DNA of 64,000 nt, taken from Ralstonia pickettii DTP0602. GTDB taxonomy: Bacteria; Pseudomonadota; Gammaproteobacteria; Burkholderiales; Burkholderiaceae. The stretch is taken from the NCBI GenBank assembly GCA_000471925.1, contig CP006667.1, forward strand, positions 682,001 through 746,000, in the 5' to 3' direction. The first letter of the stretch is position 1. The number at the start of each line of letters is the position of its first letter. Position numbers and translations under genes: made by a program. Shown piece after piece: positions 7,000-15,768 of this stretch. The notes beneath the pieces were generated by a model. That model saw only the letters and a list, made by a program, of their open reading frames with translations. It did not search any database and was not told the origin of the DNA.

Positions 7000-8558
7000 G
7001 CGCCACTACCACCATCTTCGTGCCGCGCGATTCCACCGCGCTGGCGCTCGGCGCGGACGATGTCGCCCGCGCCATTGCCCGCGAAGCCGCGGCTCGCGGC
7101 GACGACGTACGCATCGTGCGCAACGGCTCTCGCGGCATGTTCTGGCTGGAGCCGCTGGTCGAGGTGCAGACCGACGCCGGGCGCGTGGCCTACGGCCCGG
7201 TTGGGGTGGCGGACGTGCCCGCGTTGTTCGACGCCGGCCTGCTGCAAGGCGGCGCGCATGCGCTGGCGCACGGCCTGACCGATGAGATTCCGTTCCTGAG
7301 GAAGCAGGAGCGCCTGACCTTTGCCCGCGTTGGCATCACCGATCCGCTGTCGCTGGAGGACTACCGCGCGCATGAAGGCTTTGCCGGCCTGGAACGCGCG
7401 CTGTCCATGCAGCCCGCCGACATCGTGCAGGAAGTCACCGACTCCGGCCTGCGCGGCCGCGGCGGCGCAGCGTTCCCCACTGGCATCAAGTGGAAGACCG
7501 TGCTGGGCGCGCAGTCCGCAGTCAAGTACATCGTCTGCAATGCCGACGAAGGCGATTCGGGCACGTTCTCCGACCGCATGGTGATGGAAGACGATCCCTT
7601 CATGCTGATCGAAGGCATGACGATTGCCGGCCTCGCGGTGGGCGCGGAGCAGGGCTACATCTACTGCCGCTCCGAATACCCGCATGCGATCGCGGTGCTG
7701 GAAAGCGCGATCGGCATCGCGCGCGCGGCCAGCTGGCTGGGCGACGATATCCGCGGCAGCGGTAAGCGCTTCCACCTCGAAGTGCGCAAGGGTGCCGGCG
7801 CCTACGTCTGTGGCGAGGAAACCGCGCTGCTCGAAAGCCTGGAAGGCCGGCGCGGCGTGGTGCGCGCCAAGCCGCCGCTGCCTGCGCTGGAAGGGCTGTT
7901 CGGCAAGCCCACCGTGATCAACAACGTGATCTCGCTGGCCACCGTGCCGGTGATCCTGGCGCGCGGCGCGCAGTACTACCGCGACTACGGCATGGGCCGT
8001 TCGCGCGGCACGCTGCCGTTCCAGCTCGCAGGCAATATCAAGCAGGGCGGACTGGTCGAGAAGGCATTCGGCGTCACGCTGCGCGAACTGCTGGTCGACT
8101 ACGGCGGCGGCACCCGCAGCGGCCGCGCCATCCGCGCGGTGCAGGTTGGCGGCCCGCTGGGCGCCTACCTGCCCGAGTCGCGCTTCGACGTGCCGCTGGA
8201 CTACGAGGCCTATGCCGCCTTCGGCGGCGTGGTCGGCCACGGCGGCATCGTGGTGTTCGACGAGACCGTCGACATGGCAAAGCAGGCGCGCTACGCGATG
8301 GAGTTCTGCGCGGTCGAATCCTGCGGCAAATGTACGCCGTGCCGGATCGGCTCGACCCGCGGCGTCGAGGTGATGGACCGCATCATCGCCGGCGAGCAGC
8401 CCGTGAAACACGTGGCGCTGGTGCGCGACCTGTGCGACACCATGCTCAACGGCTCGCTGTGCGCGATGGGCGGCATGACGCCGTACCCGGTGCTGTCCGC
8501 GCTGAACGAATTCCCCGAGGACTTCGGCCTCGCCTCCAACCCTGCCAAGGCCGCCTGA
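6996..8558 (+). CDS. fdsB: formate dehydrogenase beta subunit (NuoF-like, NADH site)
   Basis: 520 residues. Residues ~1-110 are a thioredoxin-like domain without cluster cysteines. The NuoF domain follows, with the FMN/NADH glycine-rich loop (GLRGRGGAAFPTG) and the second loop GAGAYVCGEETALLESLEG. The C-terminal [4Fe-4S] ligands are Cys443, Cys446, Cys449 and Cys489. The subunit reduces NAD with electrons coming from FdsA. The start at 6996 is set by the ATGA overlap with fdsG and a GGAGG nine bases upstream; a longer in-frame start (6855) lies inside fdsG and is rejected. Confidence 0.95.
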   Translation: MSATTTIFVPRDSTALALGADDVARAIAREAAARGDDVRIVRNGSRGMFWLEPLVEVQTDAGRVAYGPVGVADVPALFDAGLLQGGAHALAHGLTDEIPFLRKQERLTFARVGITDPLSLEDYRAHEGFAGLERALSMQPADIVQEVTDSGLRGRGGAAFPTGIKWKTVLGAQSAVKYIVCNADEGDSGTFSDRMVMEDDPFMLIEGMTIAGLAVGAEQGYIYCRSEYPHAIAVLESAIGIARAASWLGDDIRGSGKRFHLEVRKGAGAYVCGEETALLESLEGRRGVVRAKPPLPALEGLFGKPTVINNVISLATVPVILARGAQYYRDYGMGRSRGTLPFQLAGNIKQGGLVEKAFGVTLRELLVDYGGGTRSGRAIRAVQVGGPLGAYLPESRFDVPLDYEAYAAFGGVVGHGGIVVFDETVDMAKQARYAMEFCAVESCGKCTPCRIGSTRGVEVMDRIIAGEQPVKHVALVRDLCDTMLNGSLCAMGGMTPYPVLSALNEFPEDFGLASNPAKAA

Positions 8559-8606
8559 GCGTCAACTGAGCCGCCAGGTCCCACAAGAATCGGGAGACAG
8601 ATCGCC

Positions 8607-11489
8607 ATGAATGCCCGCAACGAGATCGACTTCGGCACACCCGCCAGCGAATCCACCGAACTGGTCACCCTGGAGGTCGACGGCGTCAGCGTCACCGTGC
8701 CCGCCGGCACCTCGGTGATGCGTGCCGCGATGGAAGCCCAGATCGCCGTGCCGAAGCTGTGCGCCACCGACAGCCTCAAATCCTTCGGCTCGTGCCGCTT
8801 GTGCCTGGTCGAGATCGAGGGGCGCCGCGGTTATCCGGCATCGTGCACCACGCCGGTCGAAGCCGGCATGAAAGTGAAGACCCAGAGCGACAAGCTGGCC
8901 GACCTGCGCCGCGGCGTGATGGAGCTCTATATCTCCGACCACCCGCTCGACTGCCTGACCTGCCCGACCAACGGCAACTGCGAGCTGCAGGACATGGCCG
9001 GCGTGGTGGGACTGCGCGAAGTGCGCTACAACGACGGCGGCCCGGAAGCAAAGCCGATTGCCACGCACACAGAGATGAAGAAGGACGAATCCAATCCTTA
9101 CTTCACCTACGACCCGTCCAAGTGCATCGTCTGCAATCGCTGCGTGCGCGCCTGCGAAGAAACGCAGGGCACCTTCGCGCTGACCATCAGCGGCCGCGGC
9201 TTTGACTCGCGCGTCTCGCCCGGCACCAGCCAGTCGTTCATGGAATCGGACTGCGTCTCGTGCGGCGCCTGCGTGCAGGCCTGCCCGACCGCGACGCTGA
9301 CCGAGACCTCCGTCATCAAGCTCGGCCAGGCTTCGCACAGCACCGTGACCACTTGCGCCTACTGCGGCGTGGGCTGCTCGTTCAAGGCCGAGATGAAGGG
9401 CAACGAGGTGGTGCGCATGGTGCCGTACAAGGACGGCAAGGCCAACGAAGGCCACGCCTGCGTCAAGGGCCGCTTTGCCTGGGGCTATGCCACGCACAAG
9501 GACCGCATCCTCAAGCCGATGATCCGCGCGAAGATCACCGATCCGTGGCGCGAAGTGTCGTGGGAAGAAGCGATCGACTACGCCGCGTCGCAGTTCAAGC
9601 GCATCCAGGCGGAGCACGGCAAGGATTCCATCGGCGGCATCGTGTCGTCGCGCTGCACGAATGAAGAGGGCTACCTGGTCCAGAAGCTGGTGCGCGCCGC
9701 CTTCGGCAACAACAACGTCGACACCTGCGCACGCGTATGCCATTCGCCGACCGGCTACGGCCTGAAGCAGACGCTGGGCGAATCGGCCGGCACGCAGACC
9801 TTCAAGTCGGTCGAGAAGGCCGACGTGATCATGGTGATCGGGGCCAACCCGACCGACGGCCACCCGGTGTTCGCCTCGCGCATGAAGAAGCGCCTGCGCG
9901 CCGGCGCCAGGCTGATCGTGGTCGATCCGCGCCGTATCGACCTGGTCGATTCCCCGCACATCCGCGCCGACTATCACCTGCAGCTGCGCCCTGGCACCAA
10001 CGTGGCGCTGGTGACGTCGCTGGCGCACGTGATCGTGACCGAAGGCCTGCTCAACGAAGCCTTCATCGCCGAGCGCTGCGAGGACCGCGCGTTCCAGCAA
10101 TGGCGCGACTTTGTCGCGCTGCCGGAGAACTCGCCGGAGGCAATGGAATCCGTCACCGGCATCCCCGCTGAACAACTGCGCGGTGCCGCCCGCCTGTACG
10201 CCACCGGCGGCAACGCGGCCATCTACTACGGCCTGGGCGTGACCGAGCATGCGCAGGGCTCCACCACCGTGATGGGCATCGCCAACCTCGCCATGGCCAC
10301 CGGCAATATCGGCCGCGAAGGCGTGGGCGTGAATCCGCTGCGTGGTCAGAACAACGTGCAGGGTTCGTGCGATATCGGTTCGTTCCCGCATGAACTGCCG
10401 GGCTACCGCCACGTGTCGGACTCGACCACGCGCGGCCTGTTCGAAGCCGCGTGGAATGTCGAGATCAGCCCCGAGCCGGGCCTGCGCATCCCCAATATGT
10501 TCGAGGCCGCGCTGGCCGGCAGCTTCAAGGGCCTGTACTGCCAGGGCGAGGACATCGTCCAGTCCGACCCGAACACGCAGCACGTGTCCGAAGCGCTGTC
10601 GTCGATGGAATGCATCGTGGTGCAGGACATCTTCCTGAACGAAACTGCCAAGTACGCGCATGTGTTCCTGCCGGGTTCGTCGTTCCTGGAGAAGGACGGC
10701 ACCTTCACCAATGCCGAGCGCCGCATCTCGCGCGTGCGCAAGGTGATGCCGCCCAAGGCGCGCTATGCCGACTGGGAAGCGACCGTCCTGCTGGCCAATG
10801 CGCTGGGCTATCCGATGCACTACAAGCACCCGTCGGAGATCATGGACGAGATCGCGCGCCTGACGCCGACGTTCTCGGGCGTCAACTACAAGCGCCTGGA
10901 CCAGCTCGGCAGCATCCAGTGGCCGTGCAACGCCGACGCGCCGGAAGGCACGCCGACCATGCATATCGACACCTTCGTGCGTGGCAAGGGTAAGTTCATC
11001 ATCACCAAGTACGTGCCGACCACCGAGAAGATCACGCGCGCATTCCCGCTGATCCTGACCACCGGGCGCATCCTGTCGCAATACAACGTCGGCGCGCAGA
11101 CGCGCCGGACCGAGAACGTCCACTGGCACTCCGAAGACCGGCTCGAGATCCATCCGCACGATGCGGAGGAACGCGGCATCAAGGACGGCGACTGGGTCGG
11201 CGTGCAGAGCCGGGCCGGCGATACCGTGCTGCGCGCCATCGTCAGCGAGCGCATGCAGCCGGGCGTGGTCTACACCACCTTCCACTTCCCGGAATCCGGC
11301 GCCAACGTAATTACCACCGACAACTCGGACTGGGCTACCAACTGTCCGGAATACAAGGTGACCGCGGTGCAGGTGATGCCGGTGGCGCAACCGTCGGCGT
11401 GGCAGCAGCAGTACCACGACTTCAATACGCAGCAGCTGCAGTTGCTGGAAGCGGCCAGCGCCGATCCGGCGCAAGCCGCGGCGAACTGA
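8607..11489 (+). CDS. fdsA: formate dehydrogenase catalytic alpha subunit (Mo-bis-MGD)
   Basis: 960 residues. The NuoG-like N-terminus binds a [2Fe-2S] cluster (Cys52, 63, 66, 80), a His-ligated [4Fe-4S] (His112, Cys116, 119, 125) and two ferredoxin-type [4Fe-4S] clusters (Cys173/176/179/183 and 216/219/222/226). The catalytic domain starts with another [4Fe-4S] (Cys250, 253, 257, 285) and Lys287. The molybdenum ligand Cys378 is followed by His379, exactly the numbering reported for Cupriavidus FdsA. It oxidises formate to CO2 (and can run in reverse) in the cytoplasm. GGGAG lies upstream of the ATG. There is a 48-base gap after fdsB. Confidence 0.97.
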   Translation: MNARNEIDFGTPASESTELVTLEVDGVSVTVPAGTSVMRAAMEAQIAVPKLCATDSLKSFGSCRLCLVEIEGRRGYPASCTTPVEAGMKVKTQSDKLADLRRGVMELYISDHPLDCLTCPTNGNCELQDMAGVVGLREVRYNDGGPEAKPIATHTEMKKDESNPYFTYDPSKCIVCNRCVRACEETQGTFALTISGRGFDSRVSPGTSQSFMESDCVSCGACVQACPTATLTETSVIKLGQASHSTVTTCAYCGVGCSFKAEMKGNEVVRMVPYKDGKANEGHACVKGRFAWGYATHKDRILKPMIRAKITDPWREVSWEEAIDYAASQFKRIQAEHGKDSIGGIVSSRCTNEEGYLVQKLVRAAFGNNNVDTCARVCHSPTGYGLKQTLGESAGTQTFKSVEKADVIMVIGANPTDGHPVFASRMKKRLRAGARLIVVDPRRIDLVDSPHIRADYHLQLRPGTNVALVTSLAHVIVTEGLLNEAFIAERCEDRAFQQWRDFVALPENSPEAMESVTGIPAEQLRGAARLYATGGNAAIYYGLGVTEHAQGSTTVMGIANLAMATGNIGREGVGVNPLRGQNNVQGSCDIGSFPHELPGYRHVSDSTTRGLFEAAWNVEISPEPGLRIPNMFEAALAGSFKGLYCQGEDIVQSDPNTQHVSEALSSMECIVVQDIFLNETAKYAHVFLPGSSFLEKDGTFTNAERRISRVRKVMPPKARYADWEATVLLANALGYPMHYKHPSEIMDEIARLTPTFSGVNYKRLDQLGSIQWPCNADAPEGTPTMHIDTFVRGKGKFIITKYVPTTEKITRAFPLILTTGRILSQYNVGAQTRRTENVHWHSEDRLEIHPHDAEERGIKDGDWVGVQSRAGDTVLRAIVSERMQPGVVYTTFHFPESGANVITTDNSDWATNCPEYKVTAVQVMPVAQPSAWQQQYHDFNTQQLQLLEAASADPAQAAAN

Positions 11490-11504
11490 GCGGAGGGTGA
11501 AATC

Positions 11505-12371
11505 ATGATGCGCTGCATGCAGTCACCGGAGATTGATCCGGCCGCGTCGGAAGACGCCGTGCCGGCTACGCACAGCACCTTTGCGGTCAACCGCTGGCGC
11601 CAGGGCGAAATCATGCTGAGCCCGGACGAAGTGGCCGAGGAAGTGCCAGTCGCGCTGGAGTACAACGGCATCTCGCACGCGGTGATGCTGGCGACGCCGG
11701 CCGACCTGGAGGACTTTGCGCTGGGCTTCAGCCTGAGCGAGGGCATTGTGTCCGCGCCGCGCGATGTCTATGACATCGAGGTCGAGATGCGCGAGCACGG
11801 TATCGCGGTGCGGCTGGAGATTGCGTCGGAAGCCTTCATGCAGCTCAAGGACCGCCGCCGCTCGCTCGCGGGTCGCACCGGCTGCGGGCTGTGCGGCACC
11901 GAGTCGCTGGAGCAGGTGATGCGCATGCCGGCACCGGTGCAGAGCGATGTCAGCTTCCACACCGACGTGATCCAGGCTGCGTTTGTGCAGCTGCAGCTGC
12001 GGCAGGAGCTGCAGCGCCACACCGGCGCCACGCACGCCGCGGCGTGGCTGCGCGCAGACGGCCATGTCTCGCTGGTGCGCGAGGATGTGGGGCGCCACAA
12101 CGCGCTGGACAAGCTGGCGGGCGCGCTCGCGCGCAGTGGCGAGGATATCGCCAGCGGCGCGGTGCTGGTCACCAGCCGCGCCAGCTATGAAATGGTGCTG
12201 AAGACCGCAGCCATCGGCGCCGGCCTGCTGGCGGCCGTGTCCGCGCCCACCGCGCTGGCTGTACGGCTGGCGGAGCAGTCCAACATCACGCTGGCCGGCT
12301 TCGTGCGCGCTGGTGCGCACGTGGTGTACGCACATCCCCAACGTTTGCAACACGAAGCGAGCCTGGCATGA
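11505..12371 (+). CDS. fdsC: FdhD-family sulfurtransferase, formate dehydrogenase maturation
   Basis: 288 residues of the FdhD/FdsC family, which binds bis-MGD and delivers a sulfurated cofactor to the alpha subunit before assembly. The conserved C-x2-C loop is present as Cys127-G-L-Cys130 (RTGCGLCGTES). Also conserved are GFSLSEGI near the N-terminus and REDVGRHNALDKL and TSRASYEM in the second half. GGAGGG lies eight bases before the ATG. It begins 15 bases after fdsA and its stop overlaps the fdsD start in ATGA. It lacks a signal peptide and is cytoplasmic. Confidence 0.94.
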   Translation: MMRCMQSPEIDPAASEDAVPATHSTFAVNRWRQGEIMLSPDEVAEEVPVALEYNGISHAVMLATPADLEDFALGFSLSEGIVSAPRDVYDIEVEMREHGIAVRLEIASEAFMQLKDRRRSLAGRTGCGLCGTESLEQVMRMPAPVQSDVSFHTDVIQAAFVQLQLRQELQRHTGATHAAAWLRADGHVSLVREDVGRHNALDKLAGALARSGEDIASGAVLVTSRASYEMVLKTAAIGAGLLAAVSAPTALAVRLAEQSNITLAGFVRAGAHVVYAHPQRLQHEASLA

Positions 12372-12592
12372 ATGTCGACAACCTGATTACCATGGCCAAC
12401 CAGATTGGCAGCTTCTTTGAGGCGATGCCGGATCGGGAGGAGGCTGTTTCGGATATTGCCGGGCATATCAAGCGGTTTTGGGAGCCGCGGATGCGGAGGG
12501 CGTTGCTTGGGCATGTGGATGCCGAGGCCGGCAATGGGCTGCTTGAGATTGTGCAGGAGGCGGTGGGGAGGTATCGGGGGATGTTGGAGTGA
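12368..12592 (+). CDS. fdsD: formate dehydrogenase delta subunit
   Basis: 74 residues, the small helical delta subunit that closes the fdsGBACD operon. It has the family pattern of NLITMANQIGSFFEAMPDRE followed by a helix with HIKRFWEPRMRRALL. It carries no cofactor motif; in related enzymes it helps assembly and stability of the holoenzyme. It overlaps fdsC by four bases (ATGA), so it is probably translationally coupled. Its 3' half uses more G-ending and less typical codons than the rest of the operon. A 55-base palindromic repeat lies 37 bases downstream. Confidence 0.92.
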   Translation: MNVDNLITMANQIGSFFEAMPDREEAVSDIAGHIKRFWEPRMRRALLGHVDAEAGNGLLEIVQEAVGRYRGMLE

Positions 12593-12629
12593 GAAACATC
12601 TTTTGGGATGATCGGCGGCCCGCGTTGGT

Positions 12630-12684
12630 GGTGACATGTTGTCGCTGTTGAAGCGCTTGGTTCAAACAACGACAACATGTCACC
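12630..12684. repeat. 55-bp palindromic repeat, minimal form of a local repeat family
   Basis: Two 20-base arms (beginning GGTGACATGTTGTCG and ending CGACAACATGTCACC) are inverted with one mismatch around a 15-base centre. The same arms bound the large elements at 31856-32571 and 49025-49528. Nearby words 'gtcgagcatcgacc' and 'gtcgagcatctacc' (to ~12755) resemble sequences just outside the other copies. It lies between the ends of fdsD and the convergent transglycosylase gene, so it could act as a bidirectional terminator or mRNA-end stabiliser. No gene lies in 12593-12760. Confidence 0.85.
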
Positions 12685-12760
12685 AGCCGCGACCAGCCGT
12701 CGAGCATCGACCAGATGCCAGCCCGCGGCGGGGGGGCCGTCGAGCATCTACCAGCCCCCT

Positions 12761-13456
12761 TCACCTAAGCCTCAACGGCTCCAACAACGCACCGTCATAC
12801 TCCCCTCGCGAAATCCTCCCAAGCTCCAGCATCCGATGCAGGATATAAGCCTGCCGCTGCCGCGCCCGCCTGGGATTAGCCACCGGATTGTTCGCCGACG
12901 GCGCCTTTGGTAACCCCGCCAACATCGCGCACTCCGCCAACGTCAGCTGATCCAGCGGCTTGCCGAAATAAGTCCGCGCCGCATCGGCGAATCCATACGC
13001 CCCCTGTCCCAGGTAGATCTTGTTCATATACAGCTCAAGGATCTCATCCTTGCTCAGCGCCTTCTCGATGCGGTAGGACAGCAGCACCTCATAGAGCTTG
13101 CGCGTATAGGTCTTGTCGCGCGACAGGTAGAAATTCCGCGCCACCTGCATGGTGATGGTCGACGCGCCCTGCGACAGGTCATCCGACAGGTTGGCAATCC
13201 CCGCTCGAATCACGCCGACATAGTCGATCCCCTCATGCACATAGAACCGCTCATCCTCGATCGCGATCACCGCGTCCGTCAGTTCGCGCGGGATCTTGTC
13301 GAAGGGCACGTAGTCGGGCGTGCGGCGGAACGCAGTGAGCGCATCGAGCGACGGCAATTGCCGGTCGACAGCCAGGATGGCGATGGTGGCGAGCAGCATG
13401 CCGCCAATGACGGCGAGCACCAGCAGCTTGATGAAGGCGGACCAGAGGCTTTTCAT
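12761..13456 (-). CDS. stand-alone GT51 peptidoglycan glycosyltransferase
   Basis: 231 residues: a membrane anchor (about 7-29) followed by a complete glycosyltransferase-51 domain. The catalytic Glu67 lies in IEDERFYVHEG; GASTITMQVARNFYLS and the KILELYMN-like and GAYGFADAARTYFGK motifs follow. It polymerises lipid II glycan strands outside the membrane. The sequence resembles the N-terminal part of class A PBP1 rather than classical MtgA, but it ends before any transpeptidase domain. The start at 13456 places the anchor at the N-terminus; the frame stays open upstream, antisense to nothing annotated, without a better start. Confidence 0.88.
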   Translation of the reverse strand: MKSLWSAFIKLLVLAVIGGMLLATIAILAVDRQLPSLDALTAFRRTPDYVPFDKIPRELTDAVIAIEDERFYVHEGIDYVGVIRAGIANLSDDLSQGASTITMQVARNFYLSRDKTYTRKLYEVLLSYRIEKALSKDEILELYMNKIYLGQGAYGFADAARTYFGKPLDQLTLAECAMLAGLPKAPSANNPVANPRRARQRQAYILHRMLELGRISRGEYDGALLEPLRLR

Positions 13457-13512
13457 GCCGCATATTGTGCCAGCGCGCGGCGGCGAGGTCGCCAAATCGC
13501 CGCCGCCGCTCC

Positions 13513-15048
13513 CTACACCCAGCCCAGCCAGCGCCAGTACGTCGCCGCGAACAGCAGCATCATGGCGTAGCCCACGATCGTCACCGGGATGCCGATGCGC
13601 GCGAACTGCCGGCCGTTGAAGGTCTCGGTGCCCAGGCACACCATGTTCTGCGGCGCGTTGATCGGCAGGATAAACCCGAAGCTCACCGTGTAGCCCAGCA
13701 GCATGGTCATGCCGACGCGGTTGATGTCGCCCGGCAGCGTCTGCAGCACCGAGATCAGGATCGGCAGCATCGCCGCGGTCAGCGCGGTGGCGCTGGCAAA
13801 GCCCAGGTGGATCAGGATCAGGAAGGCGGCAAGGATGGCGAACACCATCACCGGACCCTGCGTGGCCAGGCCTGAATGCGCGACCACGAACTTGCCGAGC
13901 CACTGGCCGGCCTGCGTGCTCAGCAGCGCGGTGCCCAGGCTGATGCCGACGCCGAACACGATCAGCGTGCCCCACGGCGTGCGTTGCTGCATGGTCTTCC
14001 AGTCCATCACGCCGATGCGCGGCAGCATCAGGATCACCAGGCCGACGAAGGTCACGGTGGCGGTGTCGAAGCTGTGGAGCTTGCCTTCAGTCGCCCAGAA
14101 CAGCAGCAGGCCGATCGAGACCGCGGCCAGCCGCTTCTGCGGCCCGGTCATGGGGCCGAGCGCGGACAGTTCGCGCTGCACCGCTTCCTTGCCGCCGGGG
14201 ATGGCGTCGGTCTCGGCAGGCAGCAGGAAGCGCACCAGGAAGTACAGCACAACGGACATCACGATGGCCCACGGCGCGCCGGCGATCAGCCATTGCAGCC
14301 AGGTGATGCGCTCGCCCAGCAGCTTGTCCATGAAGCCCACCGTCAGCAGGTTCTGCGCCGCGGCGGTCTGGATGCCGACGTTCCAGATGCTGGTGGCCTG
14401 CGCCACGGTGATCATGATGCCGGCGGCGATATTGGATTTCTTGTCGACCCCGAAGGCAGCGATCACGCCCATCATGATCGGCACCACGCAGGCGCTGCGC
14501 GCGGTGGCGCTCGGCACCACCAGGCTCAGCGCGATGGTGACGGCAATGGTGCCGACCAGGATGCGGCGCGTGCTGGTGCCGATGGCCGACAGCGTGACCA
14601 GCGCGATGCGGCGGTCCAGCCCCGTCACGGTCATCGCCGCCGAGATAAACAGCGCCGCGGCGACCAGCGCCAGCGCGGTATTGGAGAAGCCGGCCAGCGC
14701 CATGCCCAGCGCGCGCGAGGTGCCGTACAGCACGTTGGGGTCGTTGACGGTCGGCGCAAAGCCGATCAGCCCCGCCATCAGCGAGGTGATCATGATCGCG
14801 CTGGTCTCGTACGAGACCGCTTCGGTGATCCACACCACGATGGCAAAGGCCAGGATCGCGAGCATGCGGTGGCCGGCGACGGTCAGGCCTTCAGGCAGCG
14901 GGATCGCCAGCACGCCGATCAGCACGGTGACGGCGACATAGAGGCCCCAGTGCAGCGTCACCTTGGGCGCGGCTGGAACGACTGCTGCAGTGGGCGGGGC
15001 GGGCGGCGTGGGAGTGGCCGCGGAGGCGGTGGAGGAAGTGTCGGGCAT
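13513..15048 (-). CDS. DASS-family anion:sodium symporter
   Basis: 511 residues, about 12-14 hydrophobic segments, of the divalent anion:Na+ symporter (SLC13/DASS) family that takes up dicarboxylates, citrate or sulfate. The N-terminal ~35 residues are a Pro/Ala/Thr-rich tail with no homology. Family signatures include the paired substrate-binding hairpins, with SATARSACVVPIMMGV and the late GFILPINAPQNMV. The start at 15048 is preferred over an ATG nine bases upstream because AAGGA then lies at proper distance. It is a single gene, 56 bases downstream of nothing on its strand, and it heads toward the transglycosylase gene. Substrate is not determined. Confidence 0.88.
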   Translation of the reverse strand: MPDTSSTASAATPTPPAPPTAAVVPAAPKVTLHWGLYVAVTVLIGVLAIPLPEGLTVAGHRMLAILAFAIVVWITEAVSYETSAIMITSLMAGLIGFAPTVNDPNVLYGTSRALGMALAGFSNTALALVAAALFISAAMTVTGLDRRIALVTLSAIGTSTRRILVGTIAVTIALSLVVPSATARSACVVPIMMGVIAAFGVDKKSNIAAGIMITVAQATSIWNVGIQTAAAQNLLTVGFMDKLLGERITWLQWLIAGAPWAIVMSVVLYFLVRFLLPAETDAIPGGKEAVQRELSALGPMTGPQKRLAAVSIGLLLFWATEGKLHSFDTATVTFVGLVILMLPRIGVMDWKTMQQRTPWGTLIVFGVGISLGTALLSTQAGQWLGKFVVAHSGLATQGPVMVFAILAAFLILIHLGFASATALTAAMLPILISVLQTLPGDINRVGMTMLLGYTVSFGFILPINAPQNMVCLGTETFNGRQFARIGIPVTIVGYAMMLLFAATYWRWLGWV

Positions 15049-15308
15049 CGCCGTCATCCTTGTGGTTGATGATCCTCGTCGCACACCACGGCACGGACTG
15101 CTCTCGGCGATCGGGCGGCGCACCGGCGCGAAGTACCGGCGGGTTGCCGGCGCGGCGGGCGATGTCGGTCGCGAGATGGCATCTGCGTTGTGCGTGCTGC
15201 TAGCGGCCGGGCTTTTGACGCGGCCGCCGCGTCGACTAGGAATTCTCTGATGTGACGAGGAGGCTGTCGAGGCCGTGCGGCGCCTGTTTGCGCCGGCCAT
15301 GACGTAGA

Positions 15309-15437
15309 TCAAGTTTTGCTATAGGTGACGGATTTCTGAGCCGCTTCCGGCATCCCAACCTGTAAACGCAGGCGCTGCAACGCCTCGCGGCGGTTGCCGG
15401 ACACCATGCGCACCGCCGCCTCGCGCGGGTGATGCAT
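15309..15437 (-). CDS. possible 42-aa protein
   Basis: A 43-codon frame whose codons are mostly typical for this genome, giving a basic, helical peptide (HHPREAAVRMVSGNRREALQ and on). It starts at ATG 15437, 34 bases from the divergent 81-aa gene, so the short AT-richer gap (15438-15471) would serve both directions. No good ribosome binding site and no recognised family. Between it and the transporter start (15049-15308) I see only presumed promoter DNA. Confidence 0.32.
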   Translation of the reverse strand: MHHPREAAVRMVSGNRREALQRLRLQVGMPEAAQKSVTYSKT

Positions 15438-15471
15438 GCGTCGGGGTGATCTGAAATAATTGGAGCCGATG

Positions 15472-15717
15472 ATGAAGGTTTTAGTACGCGGGCTGAAGGC
15501 AGGACTCAGTGCAGCGGCGCTGCACAAGGCACTCGCACGGTACGCCAGCATCCGCTCGGTGGAACTGGTGGAGGCCGGCGACCCGAAGCATCCGTGGGCT
15601 TGGGTCGATATCGACGCCAGCGCACTCGCGGTGTGGAAGCTGGTGGCGAAGCTGGACCGGCGCTATATCGCCGGGTGCCATCTGCGCTGGCATGTGCCGG
15701 CCTATCGGAGCCGCTGA
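15472..15717 (+). CDS. small protein with RRM-like ferredoxin fold (81 aa)
   Basis: 81 residues. The pattern of a short beta strand (MKVLVRGL), an amphipathic helix, two strands (IRSVELVEAG; WAWVDIDASA), a second helix and a final strand with aromatic residues resembles the beta-alpha-beta fold of RNA-recognition motifs, but I cannot assign a family with certainty. Start 15472 is used because TTGGAG lies six bases upstream; an ATG three bases earlier is possible. The gene is followed after 51 bases by the phosphatase gene, so the two may be cotranscribed. Confidence 0.65.
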   Translation: MKVLVRGLKAGLSAAALHKALARYASIRSVELVEAGDPKHPWAWVDIDASALAVWKLVAKLDRRYIAGCHLRWHVPAYRSR

Positions 15718-15768
15718 ACTTGCTGCAGCGCACGAGCCCGCCTCGACAAGAACAGTCAGGGAACAACA

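Noticed and set aside
8562..11474. A 970-codon open frame on the minus strand opposite fdsA
   Set aside because: It is the complement of a gene with all cofactor motifs in place. High GC content removes stop codons from antisense frames, and the product has low-complexity His/Arg/Gly composition and no domain.
12600..12760. The 12.6-kb palindrome as a CRISPR or attachment site
   Set aside because: There is a single inverted pair with no spacer array, no cas genes and no integrase or tRNA nearby. Its relation to the two larger repeat elements explains it better.
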